Origin: Ipomoea triloba | Lineage: Eukaryota > Streptophyta > Magnoliopsida > Solanales > Convolvulaceae | NCBI RefSeq assembly: GCF_003576645.1 | Contig: NC_044917.1 | Span: 4,722,161-4,786,160 of the forward strand | Direction: 5' to 3' | DNA: 64,000 nt | In this document: piece after piece, positions 45,209 through 58,114 of the stretch | Numbering within the stretch: the stretch's first letter is position 1 | Layout: each line of letters opens with the position of its first letter | Notes under the pieces: generated by a model | The model's input: the letters and a program-made list of their open reading frames with translations, nothing else | What the model was told of the DNA's origin: nothing | Databases searched by the model: none | Program-made: the position numbers and the translations under genes

Positions 45209-45408
45209 GCCAAATTATTTTGTAGACCCACGTCTTAAATAAACAATTTACATATTGAATGTTCACAATTTATATATACTAAATTAAATATTCACAATTA
45301 CATACTAAATTCTCACAATTTGAATTGTGAACCTTCGGTATATAAATTGTGAACTTATTATTATGAGTCTACTTGCAAGGTGAACTCAATTCCATGGTAT
45401 AACTATTG
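45209..45408. mobile_element. 200-bp MULE-type MITE with 9-bp target duplication
   Basis: The perfect duplication CTGTCATTG lies at 45,200-45,208 and 45,409-45,417. The left end is GCCAAATTATTTTGTAGACC; the right end on the reverse strand is CAATAGTTATACCATGG, like the ends of the 9-kb MULE (GCAATTGTTATACC). The interior has TTCACAATTTATATA-type words in both orientations. It sits about 440 bp upstream of the NHL gene, in its promoter region. Confidence 0.8.
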
Positions 45409-45848
45409 CTGTCATTGTGCATTAAACACTTGATTTCAAGTTTTAATATAGTCTTATGTGTTTTACTCAAAGGAAAAAAAAAAACACAAATTTAATATGT
45501 AAATCTATTTTTTGGAACCTTAATCCAACATTATATTCTAGAATTATTGATTCAAGTAAATATCGTATACACGTACTCTTTAACCAAACATATGTAAAGA
45601 TATGGTTGAGCAATGTAACCCATTCTTTTTCAATCTTTCTTTCCACCGGTGATATATATACCTCATGCAACAATAATAATCACCCTTTGATCTGCTTCAT
45701 ATTTGGTGGGGGTGGATTAGGCCATTAAATTCATCACCACACAAAATCACTCAAACCGCCATGCATGTCCCCTTAATTAGCAACCTTCATTAATCTCTTC
45801 CCTGCCTTCGCGCCACACCGCTGCCGGAACTTAAAACGGAACGGAGCC

Positions 45849-46487
45849 ATGCCGCCTCCTCACCGCCGCAACGTCCCCAGATCATACCAGCCCAAGAAAT
45901 CCTCGACGAGTTGCTGCTGCAAATGCTTATGCTGCTGCTGCTGCTTCCTCCTCATCTTCGTCCTCGTCCTGGGCGGCCTGGCTTTCTACGTCTACTCCGT
46001 TTACAAGCCCAAGATGCCGACCTACACAGTGGAGGGTCTGGACGTGAAGAACTTCGACGTCCAGGACGATTTTAGCCTCAAGACGGTGTTCCTCGTCAGC
46101 GTGAAGGCCGAAAACCCTAACGCCCATCTCGGATTCATTTACGGCAAGCACAGCTCCGTCGTCGTGACGTACACCGACTCCGTTCTCTCCTCCGGCGAGC
46201 TGCCCAATTTCCACCAGGAGCCGTTGAATACGACGGTGATGAAGATCGAGATGCGGGGGGTGAGCGAGTTCGGGTCGGGTCTCCAGGACGCGTTTGAAGA
46301 GAACAAAAAAACGGGGAGAATACCGCTGCTCGTGAAGGTCAAGGCGCCGGTCAACGTCGTGATGGGGAAGGTGGAATCCAGGGAATTCATCGTTTATGTC
46401 AACTGTTCTCTCGTCGTTGACAATCTCCAGCCGGGGAAGAAGGTCGGCATCGTTAAAACCGGCTACAGCTTTGATGTTCAATTCTAA
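45849..46487 (+). CDS. NDR1/HIN1-like (NHL) LEA_2 membrane protein (212 aa, intronless)
   Basis: One exon, with a start in GC-rich context and a stop at 46,485-46,487. A short basic cytosolic N-terminus (MPPPHRRNVPRSYQPKKSS) leads to a Cys-rich patch (CCCKCLCCCCCF, residues 22-33) and one transmembrane segment (about 31-51, FLLIFVLVLGGLAFYVYSVY). An extracellular LEA_2 beta-sandwich follows (about 60-195), with VSVKAENPNAHLGFIYG, a family signature around NPN, and N-glycosylation sites at NTT and NCS. The family includes NDR1, NHL3 and related plasma-membrane proteins linked to defence and abiotic stress. The Cys cluster suggests S-acylation (inference). Length is normal for the family. TATATATA near 45,652 is a possible promoter element. 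Confidence 0.92.
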   Translation: MPPPHRRNVPRSYQPKKSSTSCCCKCLCCCCCFLLIFVLVLGGLAFYVYSVYKPKMPTYTVEGLDVKNFDVQDDFSLKTVFLVSVKAENPNAHLGFIYGKHSSVVVTYTDSVLSSGELPNFHQEPLNTTVMKIEMRGVSEFGSGLQDAFEENKKTGRIPLLVKVKAPVNVVMGKVESREFIVYVNCSLVVDNLQPGKKVGIVKTGYSFDVQF

Positions 46488-49400
46488 TTAATCACATCCC
46501 TGCCTGTTAGTTAGTTTCTCGTTAATTGGTTGAACTTTATTGAAGAAACTAAGGATTCTCAAGCTACATACGTTATTTCCTAATTAATTAATACGAATAC
46601 CCCCATACTATATATACATGTCCATTATGCAGATTTAGTACATAACATTAATTACGAATCGGAGTAATATATAAATTTCGACTTTTTTGTACGTAAAATT
46701 TTCATGCATGAACCTATCTAGCTTCCATGCATGCATGTTGCATGTTTGGTCTTACCAACTAATGATTCAGGAAATTTCTACTATATTACTTTTAAATTCT
46801 GCTCCATATATATGTGACAGACAAATATAAACTACTCCGTATTTCCACCAAGTAGCATGCTCATTGCCTTTCTGAATTGAATATATGATTGACCCTACAG
46901 GCTACAGCTGCAGGCAGCCAATTGCAGCCAACAATAATATGAAGTTAAAATGGATTAACTATATATTATCATTATATGTCAAACATTTTAGCCTGTTAAT
47001 CTACATTGAGGCTCTCTAAACAATAGTTCAAAAATTGAAAGTTTAGGGTATTAGAGCTAGGCTGCTTAGAGTCAAGCACTTACTTGATTAGAGAATTAGT
47101 TAATCATCAGTTAGAAGTATTGAAAGCTAAGGTATAGGAAGATGAGAAATTGAATTGTATGGCTATATAATTGACATATTAGTGTTGTTTAGGTAGAAAG
47201 ATCGAGGGAGAGAGTACTACTTGACTTAACGATTGGTTGATAGTTTGATGCATGTCTTGGGCAAGGCTATTTTGACATATAGCATACATGTAAAAAGGTA
47301 TTTTAATTTGTGGTAGATAGAGACGTGTAAACTGGGCTTTCCAATTTGTTAAAAAAATATGTACTCCAAATCTCCAATTGGATTTATCACTGCTCTTATC
47401 TTAAAAACTAATGAAAAAGATAAATCATAATTAGACCAAATTTACGCTTTTTTTTTTTCCTTTTATAGATTTGAATCTTGCACCGCAAGTATAAACTAAC
47501 ATTGATTCTATGACGGACTGCAATCCTATCTAATAGCAATAATTAATTTCAGTAAAACCTCTTATATGGTCATTAAGTCATTAACGATTCACTTATTTAT
47601 TCATGCAAATCAAACCGACCAATCGGATTGCGTACGCTATTACCTCTTTTATAATTTATCACTTCCATTCATTCAATCCACAGGATTTTTTTACGAAAAC
47701 TACGTATAAGCACGTCAACCTATGACAGATGAACACATCAAACTTTATCCGTCATCACACAAATTAAAATTTTAAGACAACCTAGCGTCCAATTTTTGAG
47801 GACCCATTTTCTTTAAAAATATATATATTTGATGTATAATTCATTCTTTCTACACTTGATAATTATTATCTTTAGGGTCCATAGATTAATCTCAATTGTA
47901 ATTGAAATAAAATTTTAGAAAGAATTGAATTTTGTATTTAAATATGTATGAAAATGTCACTTTTAAATTAAATTTTAAATTTTATTTTTTCTTTGTTGGA
48001 TTTTTATGCATATATTTGGACACATCTTTTTATTACATTTTTATTTGTTGTCATATAATTCAATAACTTAAGTCCAAATCGATTTATTGGACTCAATTAC
48101 CTCAATTATTACATAGATTTTAATTTCTAGATCTAGACTTATATCCTTATCTTTCATTTTTTTTTTTGAATTATGTTTCTTACTTTTATAAATAGAAATT
48201 TATATGTATCATTATATTGAAATCTAAATGTTAAAAAAATCTCTCTCCCTTATGTTCGTCTCTCTATTATTGTATGCATGTCTTTCTCATTTTACTCTAT
48301 TATATTTAGATTGAATTTTGGAACAAAAATGATGAATGTCCAAATTAAACTATTATACATGTCTCTATTTTTAATGGAACGGCCCCGACGTTGGCCTTCT
48401 TGATTTGAGCCGATTAGTTATCTGCAACTTTCTAATGGTCCTTTAATATCTAGGATTACAAGGCGGAGCTTCACTCAGAACGCCCTTTATAATAGTTGCT
48501 GCTAGTTTTTTTCGTAAATTAAATTAATTAATAAAAAAATCTCATAATCAAACAGCGTAAATATGTGACTCTACATATCCTACAAGGTCACAATTAACTT
48601 TAATCGCTAACCGTTATATTTAAAAATAATAATAATAAACCTCATCACGCAAATCAAATTTGCCCATAGTGCGTGCTGGTTAATGTGGGATTAATTAAAG
48701 TACAATAAAATGTCACGTTAGTGTTGGAACGACATACATGGCATAATCAAACATCATTAGTTGAAGTGAAAGGTTTGAATTCGACTATTTATATATATAC
48801 GTATATATGAGAAAGTCACATCAAATGGAGGCAATAATTGAAACCTAGCTTATTGTTCTTATCTGCAGTATACTTACTTAATTAGAATTGAATAATGGTT
48901 CCGTAATTGTTAATTAAACATGTTCCAAGTTCGTGGTAGAAGACTAAGGATGGTAATGCTTCATATTTAATTAAAATTTAAGTTAATTAATTAACTAATG
49001 TATTATTATCTGTTGCTTTCACTGGAAATATCTAGCCTGACAAGCTATATTTTATATCGATTATTCATCTGGGATAAATTATGGTTTAATTAAATATACT
49101 TGGAGGTCAACGTACAGCTGCTCTTCGATCAACTGAGGTTGTTTTTCTTCGGAATTTTATTTTTAGTTGTTTTAGTTACGTTGTCTGTCAGTGCTGTTTG
49201 ATATATTTTTTTTAAAATTAAATATATATAGCTGCATTGAACTCAATATAATAGTACATTATATTCATCACAAGGGAAATAAATATCCACTAATTTTTTA
49301 TTTTTTTTTGGAAGGACAATATCCACTAATTAATACTTATAGATTTGCTTTTCCTTGCATGCGTTTTTGGAAATATGATGTGGTTCTGCAGTTTAATGCC

Positions 49401-49492
49401 GTAAAGGTAGGGTTGATTGAAAAACAAATTAACATTTATAATTATAATATATACTAAGATTAGAACTCAAACTAATATAAAGAAATCAACAC
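46488..49492. other. AT-rich intergenic DNA, nothing recognised
   Basis: 3' trailer of the NHL gene followed by about 3 kb without coding signal, repeat border or structured RNA that I can support. Confidence 0.55.
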
Positions 49493-49495
49493 TAT

Positions 49496-49792
49496 GGGTA
49501 TGTTTGGTGGGGGGTTTAGGCATAAGGAATGGGTATAATAGTGATTCTTAGTGTTTGGTTGATATGTTTTTAGAATGCTATTAAGGGTTTGGAATACCCC
49601 ATTAATTGAAAATCTCATACCCTTATTAAATAAGGGTTTCATCTTCCTTCCTCATTTCTTCCCCAACTATTATAATCATTCTCATTCCGCCCTACTACCA
49701 AACATGCAAAATACTTTCACCAAAATCCATTACCATTATCAAATATTTGATATCCATTCCGATTCCGATTCCAATGCGAACCAAACGCACCC
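49496..49792. mobile_element. Tourist-like (PIF/Harbinger-type) MITE, 297 bp
   Basis: The ends GGGTATGTTTGGTGG and CGAACCAAACGCACCC are imperfect inverted repeats of the GGG-N-TTTGG type. TAT flanks both sides (49,493-49,495 and 49,793-49,795), a 3-bp duplication as in PIF/Harbinger insertions, although TWA is the usual target. The subterminal text (GGAATGGGTAT / ATACCCATTCC-like) is also inverted. Confidence 0.6.
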
Positions 49793-49795
49793 TAT

Positions 49796-51318
49796 ATTGC
49801 TGGCATAGGCACCTCAGTTGGTTACATAGATGTAATTTATGAAGAAAAATCAAGGATTGAGTCTTACCAGTGACAGTGTGAGAGCAACGCATCTGTATTC
49901 AGCTGATTTTCAGCATAAGTATTACATTTCGATCTTGACCCTGACCCGTTTCGATCTTGGCCCTAACCCGTATTACTGGAGTAGGTGAACTCACCCATTA
50001 AATTTAAATTAATCTCAAATTTTCTTTAAATAATTTCGAATGTGAAATGGAAGGTATTGGAGTATGAATCAGAGAGAAAGGTAGCTAGGCATAGTAGCCA
50101 ACCCGGAGAAATGGAAAGATTAGAGGAACATGCAATGCATATATGTTTCTGGATGGTCAAATGATGTTTTTAATAGTTGGACCACTTCAAATATCTGGGG
50201 AGCGGCTATTATATTGTTGTTTGTGCCATTCAATGTAATCAAGCGTTTGTTGTTGACAAACAGGCTCGCATCCGCCGGCCTGACACTTTCATGCATGCTT
50301 AATTTGCTTTGAATCATTATTCCATTTTGAAGAGATTTCATAGGTTGGTAAACTTTTGTCTTTGGTCATCAAGAAAAAAAGAACCCCCTCTTTCTTCTTC
50401 CCCATGCATACCTCTATTTAGTTGGATCTCCTTGAGACACCACACCCATTTCTCAATCACCATCATGCACACTTTAATCAAACACCATATCCAAAATGTG
50501 TAGCATCACTTTCATACCTTGGGCTATAATAATGTTCGATTCTTGTCGGTGCGATTTATCTATATTGTATGATTTGCAGGGTATTACCCTTAAGTACTTA
50601 GGTGGTGGTGACTCAAATAAAAGAACTGTAAAGTTGGTGGGTCGAGTAAAAGGGCTGGCTTCAATTCCAGTCAATCGAGACTCAATTACTGTCTCGATCG
50701 AGTAAAAGACTGTAACCTTGGTGGGTGGAGGCTTGCTTGCAAATGCGTTGACGGTTTCAATTGGACCAAAATTTCAAAGAAGCTAGCAAAGATATAGAGA
50801 AAGCAACAACCTAGGGAGGAATATATAGCTAGGATGCCAAATGTGTGGCAATACGAGGATGCACCAACTAAATTCATAACGATTTGATACGAACAAAAGA
50901 TGGGAAGTTTGAAACAGATTAGAACATTATAATGGACGATAGATACGTGAAGATATTTATGGAGAAAGAGAAGTGGGTTTTGTATTGGGGTGCCGGGTGG
51001 GGTCAAAGTATTGTATTATTGTTGATAGAGGAAGCAAAAATTGTAGGGAAGAAAAATGATGAAGCGACCGGTGGACCACCGACACGTGCCGATTCCCACC
51101 GACCCTCACAGACAATGGTTTGACTTTTCGCGGCAAGTCGTTAACTGTTTTCAATTCCTTCGCCGAAAGTAGTGGCCTACGTGTATATTCATATTCTAAT
51201 TCCATACTTTCGCATTTCATTTTTCTCCATTTCTTTCGTTTTCTCTAATACGATCCCAAAAATTATAATATTTTCTAATTCCCTCCCACTCAACTACTTG
51301 CGCCATTTCTAGTTTAAA
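49796..51318. other. intergenic DNA, no gene recognised
   Basis: Several short open frames on both strands but none with a family motif. A small direct repeat, AAAGTTGGTGGGTCGAGTAAA against AACCTTGGTGGGTGGAG (50,630-50,730), is the only structure noted. Confidence 0.5.
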
Positions 51319-52871
51319 CTAGTTTTATAAGCGCAATGCGCTTATGGGTTAATGCCCAATGTTTATATTTAAATAAATATTTGAAAGTATATCAATGCAA
51401 GATTATATAGAAGAAGTTTATACATGGATAATTGAATGTCGAATTTTTTTTATTTAAATATCCAATTAACTCAAAGTATATGAATCCAAGATAATATAGA
51501 AAATTCATTATAATTATTACTAAAATAAATGTTTGCAACCTTGTAAAATCGATAGTCTAAATATTTAATCTAAAAATGTAGTCTAAATAAATACTATTTT
51601 TAATTTGAATTTTTCTAAGTGGTTCTTAATTCTTTTTTGAGTAACATTGTCATAGTCTTCATCTTTACTATTTGTTCTCTTCCTTTTTGTTGGTAGTGTG
51701 TTATTTGCAATTTGGATATTGTTGGTAGCATAGATGACAACGTCATGCAATGAGATTATGATATAGGAGCTATGGACTTTCCTTTAGTGTTCTGCTTGGG
51801 TTTCATTTGGTTCAACAATTATTGTTGAATGAGTTATTGTGGATAAAGAAATCTCTAGTTTAAGAAAAAAGATTAAATTAATTAATAAAAATTTGAAAAT
51901 TTAAAATATTATGTATTCCAAAGATATTAAAAGGTAGTTTCTCGCTTCAATTTGCTAGGTAATGGGTTATTTGAGTACTTTCATTGTCAAAATCCCCCAA
52001 GTAATTAATATGATTGGTTTCAAACTATTCTATTTTTTTTCATGGTATTAAAGAAATACATATGTATCATTTTTTGGTGTAACTACTAATTTATTTAATT
52101 CAATAAGAGTAAAATAGAGTAATTCCGCTTCAATTTGTTGGGTTATTATTTGAGTACTCTCTTTGTCAACCAATCCCCAAGTAGTTAATATAATTAGTTT
52201 CAAATTATTTTAAATTTTTTTTTCATAGTATTAATAAAATACTTGGTAAATAAATATATAACATTATTTTGTACTATAACTTTGATATTTAATTACAAGA
52301 TATTGTAAAAAATAAGATAATGGACAATGTATTGAATATCAATTGATAAATTTGAATGTAAAGAATATTTGCATGAGAGAAAATAAAGACAATATAACTA
52401 ATGAAATTATTTCTCTTATTTAATTTAACTTTTTGATAATGAATAATTTTTTCAAATAAAGGTATTGTAAACACATAATTATAAATTAAATAAATACATA
52501 TGTATCATTTTTTGTTGTAGCTACTAATTTATTTAATTTAATAAGAGTAAAATAGAGTGAGAAACTTAATTATGTCAAATTTGATTGAGATGAGGTTCGA
52601 ACCTAAGACCTTTCTTATAGAAATTAATGGGTAAGTTAAAAGTTAACGGAATATTAACGGAGAAGATAATATTTAACGGAAAACTTAACGGATAATCATA
52701 AAAGTAAGGTTAAATTAGGTAATCTCTATTAATAATACTAATCTGAATTATGTTAACCATCTATTTGATTAAATAATTCATCTGAACCATCCATTTGATT
52801 AAATAATTTGACCGCCATTTTTTCTACTCATTTTAGGCTTAACTCTCTTTGGCTCTTATTAGTATAGTAGA
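51319..52871 (-). mobile_element. non-autonomous Helitron (1,553 bp)
   Basis: On the minus strand the element starts TCTACTATACTAATAAGAG (52,871 downward) and ends with a hairpin followed by CTAG. The hairpin is ATAAGCGCAATGCGCTTAT at 51,327-51,345 (19 bp on the plus strand), and CTAG is at 51,319-51,322. The flanking bases are A before TC and T after CTAG, as expected for Helitron insertion between A and T without target duplication. No Rep/helicase coding sequence is present, so it is non-autonomous. The interior carries a diverged tandem duplication. Confidence 0.85.
51938..52300. repeat. internal tandem duplication (about 180 bp) in the Helitron
   Basis: The block beginning CGCTTCAATTTG at about 51,941 recurs at about 52,127, sharing GGGTTATTTGAGTACT-type and CCCCAAGTA(A/G)TTAATAT words. 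A further piece (CATATGTATCATTTTTTG ... AATAAGAGTAAAATAGAGT) occurs near 52,060-52,120 and again near 52,497-52,558. Confidence 0.75.
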
Positions 52872-55800
52872 TATACTTCATATATTACGGAGTATTATTA
52901 TTATTCAATTTTATATAAAAACTACTAAAATTTTACTCCACTTGATAATAAGGTGAATGTTCGAATTCATGACAGCTAAGAAAAATGTCTTGAAAACTAC
53001 ACAATATAGCACAGAGGGTTAGCACGCTACTAGATTGAATATGCATTGCTCTTGACTTGTCTCGAGTGACTAAGAACCTTTTTTTTTTTTTACTTTGTCA
53101 CTTTACACCTTCTGATTATATATTTAGCATAGAGTTTATGTTGGTATTGTATGTCAATAAACACCGACACAATTATATTACTTTCTAATTTGATTTATAA
53201 AAAAAGTTTTAAAATTTAGAGAATGTGCAAATTTAACCTCTTATAGAACAACAAAACTAATAAACTCTATTAAAAGTTTACTTAGTTCATGAGTATTTTA
53301 ATATTTTTAAAGTATTTTCTTTAATTATAATCTTGTTTAGTCTCGATATTTCATTTGTAGAATAAAGAACATGATTTTAACAGGGTTATTTTGGGAAAAT
53401 ATGGACGATGTGCCACAAATGAAAAGGAAAATTAGCAAAGATGGTTGTCAAATCTTTATTTTTCAAATAAAATACCAAAATTAACAATGTTATAAAGGAC
53501 AAAATTAATAAAATTTAATATTAATGTACTAAGTAAAATTTTAATAAAATTTAATAGTTTTGTTGTTCTATTGGTTAAAATGTAACATTTTTGAAAAGTT
53601 AGGGTCTATATTGTCATAGTAAAACGTTAGGGACTAAAATCGCTTGCAATGAACAATTCAGGAACTAAAATTACATTTTTCATGTTAAGTCAATGTCAAT
53701 AATTTAAAAAATGACACTTCATATGATAATTGTGGCCTATTATATATTATTAGTAATTTATAATAAAAAGTGCTAATTGCATTGTATATTGAGTTCGATG
53801 AATTATTTGAAATTTTTTTACAATTGTAATTATAATTTTAAAAATGGTTTAATAACTTATTTCACAATTTATCTAATACAAAATATTATTTATGAACACA
53901 CCCAAAGTTGGGTTTGACTTTGACATTTGCCAGACTTGGTCAACCGCCGAATAATTAATCGCCACGTTCGTTGTACGGATCAGCGATCGCTATATAAGAA
54001 GCAAAATCTATATGCACAACCTTGTCCGTACAGTGCCGTTGCTTCGGATTTCACCAAGGCAAGAAGCCAAGAAACAGCTTTTTATATTTACGACTTGGTT
54101 CGTGGAAAATTTTATTGAAAAGGATTTGAATTTAAATTTAATTGAAAAGAAATTATTTGAAATATTAATTGTAGTTTGTGGAAAATAAACTGTTAAAAAT
54201 AATTAATATTTAAATGTATTTACATGATAACAATATACAAAGATAATATAGAAATTTATATACCAAAAGGACCAAAAAAGAGTAATGACTTCATTTCTTC
54301 AAATCTAAAGAATTTATTTTTTTATTATAATAAATATTGTATCAATCAAAGGTAAAATATGTTTTTCTTCAAATTTAAGAAAAAAAAATTCAAAAAGACA
54401 AATATTTTTCAATGAATCAAACATGCTACAGAGTATTCTTTTACCCTCAATATACTCCATGACCAACATTTATTAGGTACACTATGATATACCTAACTAT
54501 TTCAAAATTCAATTATATTAATAATGTATTTAAATTGTTTGTAATAATAATAGTACCATATTATATGAACATTAGAAAGTCAACAATAGACATAAAAATT
54601 TTGACAACATTAATTGAGGTTATAAAGTTAGGTAAATTAAAAACTTGCGTAGAACTGTCTTATGAATCATTGTTTGTGAGATGTCAGGTCAAGATAAAAA
54701 TGTAATACTTATACTAAAAGATGTAATACTAATCGATAATAAAATGTTTGTTACTTTAAAGGAAAATTGTAATACTTTTGAAGAAAATGTAATATTTTTA
54801 TATTTTAATTTAAAATTATTACTTTTTTTTTTTGCTTAAAAGTATTATATTTTTTTCTTATAAGTAACAAAACACTGTATTTCAGATTAGTATTACATTT
54901 TGAATATAAATATTCCAATCGCATATTAACTTGACCCGTCTCACGGATAAAGATTCGTGAGACGATATCGCAAAAGAGTCACTCATAATGTTATTATTAA
55001 ACTTTAATTTTAATTGGAGCCTATTTTTATATTAATGGAGGGAGTTGTTCTTTTACCCATTAAATGTGAAATACACTCATGACCCATTAGTTAAGAAAAT
55101 CAATGTATGGTGTCCACAATGATCTCACCACATTGGGTGAAAGTCCTACACTATGGCTACAGGCATAGACAATGGTGTACCTTGCATCATAGACCCTGGT
55201 CCAAAAATAATTTTCAGATTCTGTACTTGCATTCTACACATTTTGTATCTGCAGTTAACTATTTTTGTAACTGTAAACAAATTGAAGGTATGTAATTACA
55301 AACACATAACATGATAATTACATATACATAAATGATTAATAAAGAAAATTTGCCAAATTGTTTCAGAAAAATGAAATTAATTAAATGAAAATCATAATAA
55401 ACAATCGTAAGGATATTATCATTCAATTCAAAAGAAAAAAAAAAACAATCAAATGTAGAAATTTCAGTATCATAATAATTAGTCGTAAGATGAAAAGGGA
55501 GATATCCTTGATAAATTTATACTAAGCTTTTGTACCCGTTGTTTTCGCCCAAAGATATTATCATCAACCGTTTGTAAGCATACATTGGAGAAGGAATTCA
55601 GAGAATCTAGGCATCCGTTTGGAGAATAAAAAAATAAAACAACACATGCTCAGAAAAGGTAGTTGAGCGAATGGAGCATCATTATTATATTAGAAGTTCA
55701 CATGTTTAATTATTACCAATATCTTTTCAATTAAAATTGTCACATAGAGTCTTTCTAGTGTGATTAGTCACTCCTGTGTGATTTGCATGTTATTACAAGA

Positions 55801-57655
55801 ACAGAATTTATCAAGTGCATAGCATCAAATAGTGATTTTAATTTTTCTTCTTAAAAAAATAAAAGTGAAACAAAACATAGCAACAACTTCTTTAACTTTA
55901 TATCCAAAAATTAAAGCTATATTTACTTTGATTATTCATTTTGAGTCATCGTAAATTAATTGTTTTATCATGTGAGGTGCAGTAAAAAAGTAAAGAGATA
56001 TTGTCTTAGCAAAATTTTAAATTTAAATTTTATAAATAAAAATGAAATAAAAAGTTTCTTGTAACTCTCCAAATAAAATTTAAAAATAATTCAAAATGTA
56101 TAAAAAAAAATGATGTCAATATATTACCATAATTCCGAACAAAGAAATGTGTATAATAAATTAATAATGGGACATCAATATATTTAATTAATTAAACGTA
56201 ACTACCAAGATTAAATTTTATCTTCAATGTATAGTTTGACTATAAATACAATACTACCTCTGGCACATTTTGGTTGTCTGGTTCGTTTAACGAGTATTGA
56301 CTAAAGTTATTTTTAATTCAATTTTTCATAATATAAAGTTTAGCATTAATATATAAAATTTATATATTTAGAAACTATATTAAAAGTACTATTAAACACA
56401 AAAAATTAAATTTAAAAATAATAAAAAAATTACTAAAAAAATAAAAAAAAAACTTAATTTGACTAATGAATAGTAAATAGGACATTTAAAATGAGACAGA
56501 GAGAGTAATATTTCAACCTAAAAAAGAAAGAAAAAAAATGCACAAAAATCACAAGGAAAAAGAAGAATGGAGAGCAATACACATGGAAGGTTAGAGTGGA
56601 AGCTAAGCTACGGAAACATAGAAAGAAGCCGTGTGGGACCAATAAAGCAGAAGAACCCACCAACCGCAAGGACATTTCAGATGCTTCTAAATCTTTTTCT
56701 GCCTTCCCATACGAAGATTTTTATCAAATAGGAAAATGTGCGAAAAAAAAAACTATATAAATTAATTAGAGTTATCTATTTAGTAAAATTTAACAATTTA
56801 ATAGTTTTAAAGTAACGAGAAAATAAATGAATGAAGTGATAATTTTTAAATAATTTAAATTTTAAAATACAATTAGTAACACTATAAAGTGCGCTTAGTA
56901 ACATTATAGAATGCAAGTAAAAGCACAATGGAATGATTTATCCTTGTGAGTTTATGATTTAGTTTTTATTGTATTGTTCAGTCTTTAGAGTTTATTTTTT
57001 TTATTTGATTTAGAAGTTTATTTTATAATTTAGAAATTATGATTTACCTTTATAAAACATCTAATAATACTAAAAGGTACACGCAATAATAGTAGAGTGT
57101 AATTTTTTTAAAGTTTAGTTTAGGGGTTCACTTTTTATTTATTTTGAAAGGATTCACTTTTTATTTTTAAATATTTAATATTTATGGTTTAACTTTGTGT
57201 TTAACATTTTAGCTTAGTATTATGAATTTATGAATAATGAACTCTATAGTGTTTACTAATGCACTTTATAGTATTGTTAATTGTATACAACATCACACCA
57301 ACACCCTTTGAAGAGTTGCCCAAAATCGACTCTACTAGATTAATCTAACTTTTTAGAGTGTAGGTATGTAATCCAAAAATAAAATGGTGTGGCATGGTAT
57401 CTTAAAATATTTAATTTTAATAGATCAAATTATATTAAAATATATAATTTGAAGAAGTATTTCTATTTAAAAAGTAAAAATCAAAATGATTTCTTTTATC
57501 TAAACTTAATTTGTTGTACATTAGAACGTTACACTATAAATTTTAAGATAGTTGCATTTCTAAAACTGGAAATACTTTTGGTTAAGCTGAAATGAAATTA
57601 TATTCATTTGAGAATAAACTTATCCCCTCTCATAATGAGATCAGGACAAGATTAG

Positions 57656-57686
<31 letters not shown>

Positions 57687-57752
57687 GTAGGTGAGATATT
57701 GTTAATTGGTATGAACTATGGACTATGGAATAGTTGAAAAACTTTTTCACCC
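52872..57752. other. AT-rich intergenic DNA with an old MITE, no gene recognised
   Basis: About 4.9 kb without a supportable gene. An aged GTGAGAC-type MITE is listed at 54,638-54,990. The frame at 53,927-54,118 lies in a slightly GC-richer patch but has no recognised family. An A24 run occurs at 57,663-57,686. Confidence 0.55.
54638..54990. mobile_element. GTGAGAC-type MULE-like MITE, diverged copy 3
   Basis: Left text AAACTTGCGTAGAACTGTC and right text ACCCGTCTCACGGATAAAG ... CGTGAGACGATATCGCAAAA are mutated versions of the ends of copies 1 and 2. The interior has the same TGTAATACTTTT/AAAAGTATTA fold-back and the TTGTTACTT...AAGTAACAAAA pair. Borders are approximate and no target duplication is recognisable. 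Confidence 0.65.
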
Positions 57753-57760
57753 TTATATAG
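57753..57760 (+). promoter_or_regulatory. possible TATA box of the AP2/ERF gene
   Basis: TTATATAG lies about 360 bp upstream of the ATG at 58,115, followed by a CT-rich leader (57,830-57,960). The spacing implies a leader of about 330 nt. Confidence 0.45.
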
Positions 57761-58114
57761 CCTCTTTAGCTTGTTACTCTCCCTATTTCTTATCACACTA
57801 AACAACAGAGTCCCCTGTTTCTTCTTCTGCAGCTTTCTTTCCCTCTCCATCTACAAACAAACACCAAATTGGATTTTGTTCTCTACTGGATACCTTCCAC
57901 GCCGCTCGCTCTCAGCTCCTCAATATTATCTCTCAGCTCTCTCTTAGATTCTTGATTTCAATTACCTTTTCTTTCTCTGTTTCTGATTGACACGCCAAGA
58001 TCTTGACTTGAGATTTTTTAAAACCAAATTAAGATCTTTTTTCCCTTCAATTTTTGGTTTTCCGGGAAAAATTGTGTGAAGAGAGTTGGTGGAATTGAAG
58101 AGAGCGAGCGGCGA

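Noticed and set aside
45927..46481. 184-codon minus-strand frame opposite the NHL gene
   Set aside because: It is a shadow of a GC-rich coding exon; the plus strand has a full NHL protein.
58076..58114. N-terminal extension of the AP2/ERF protein
   Set aside because: The upstream in-frame start is GTG. The ATG at 58,115 is the first usable start.
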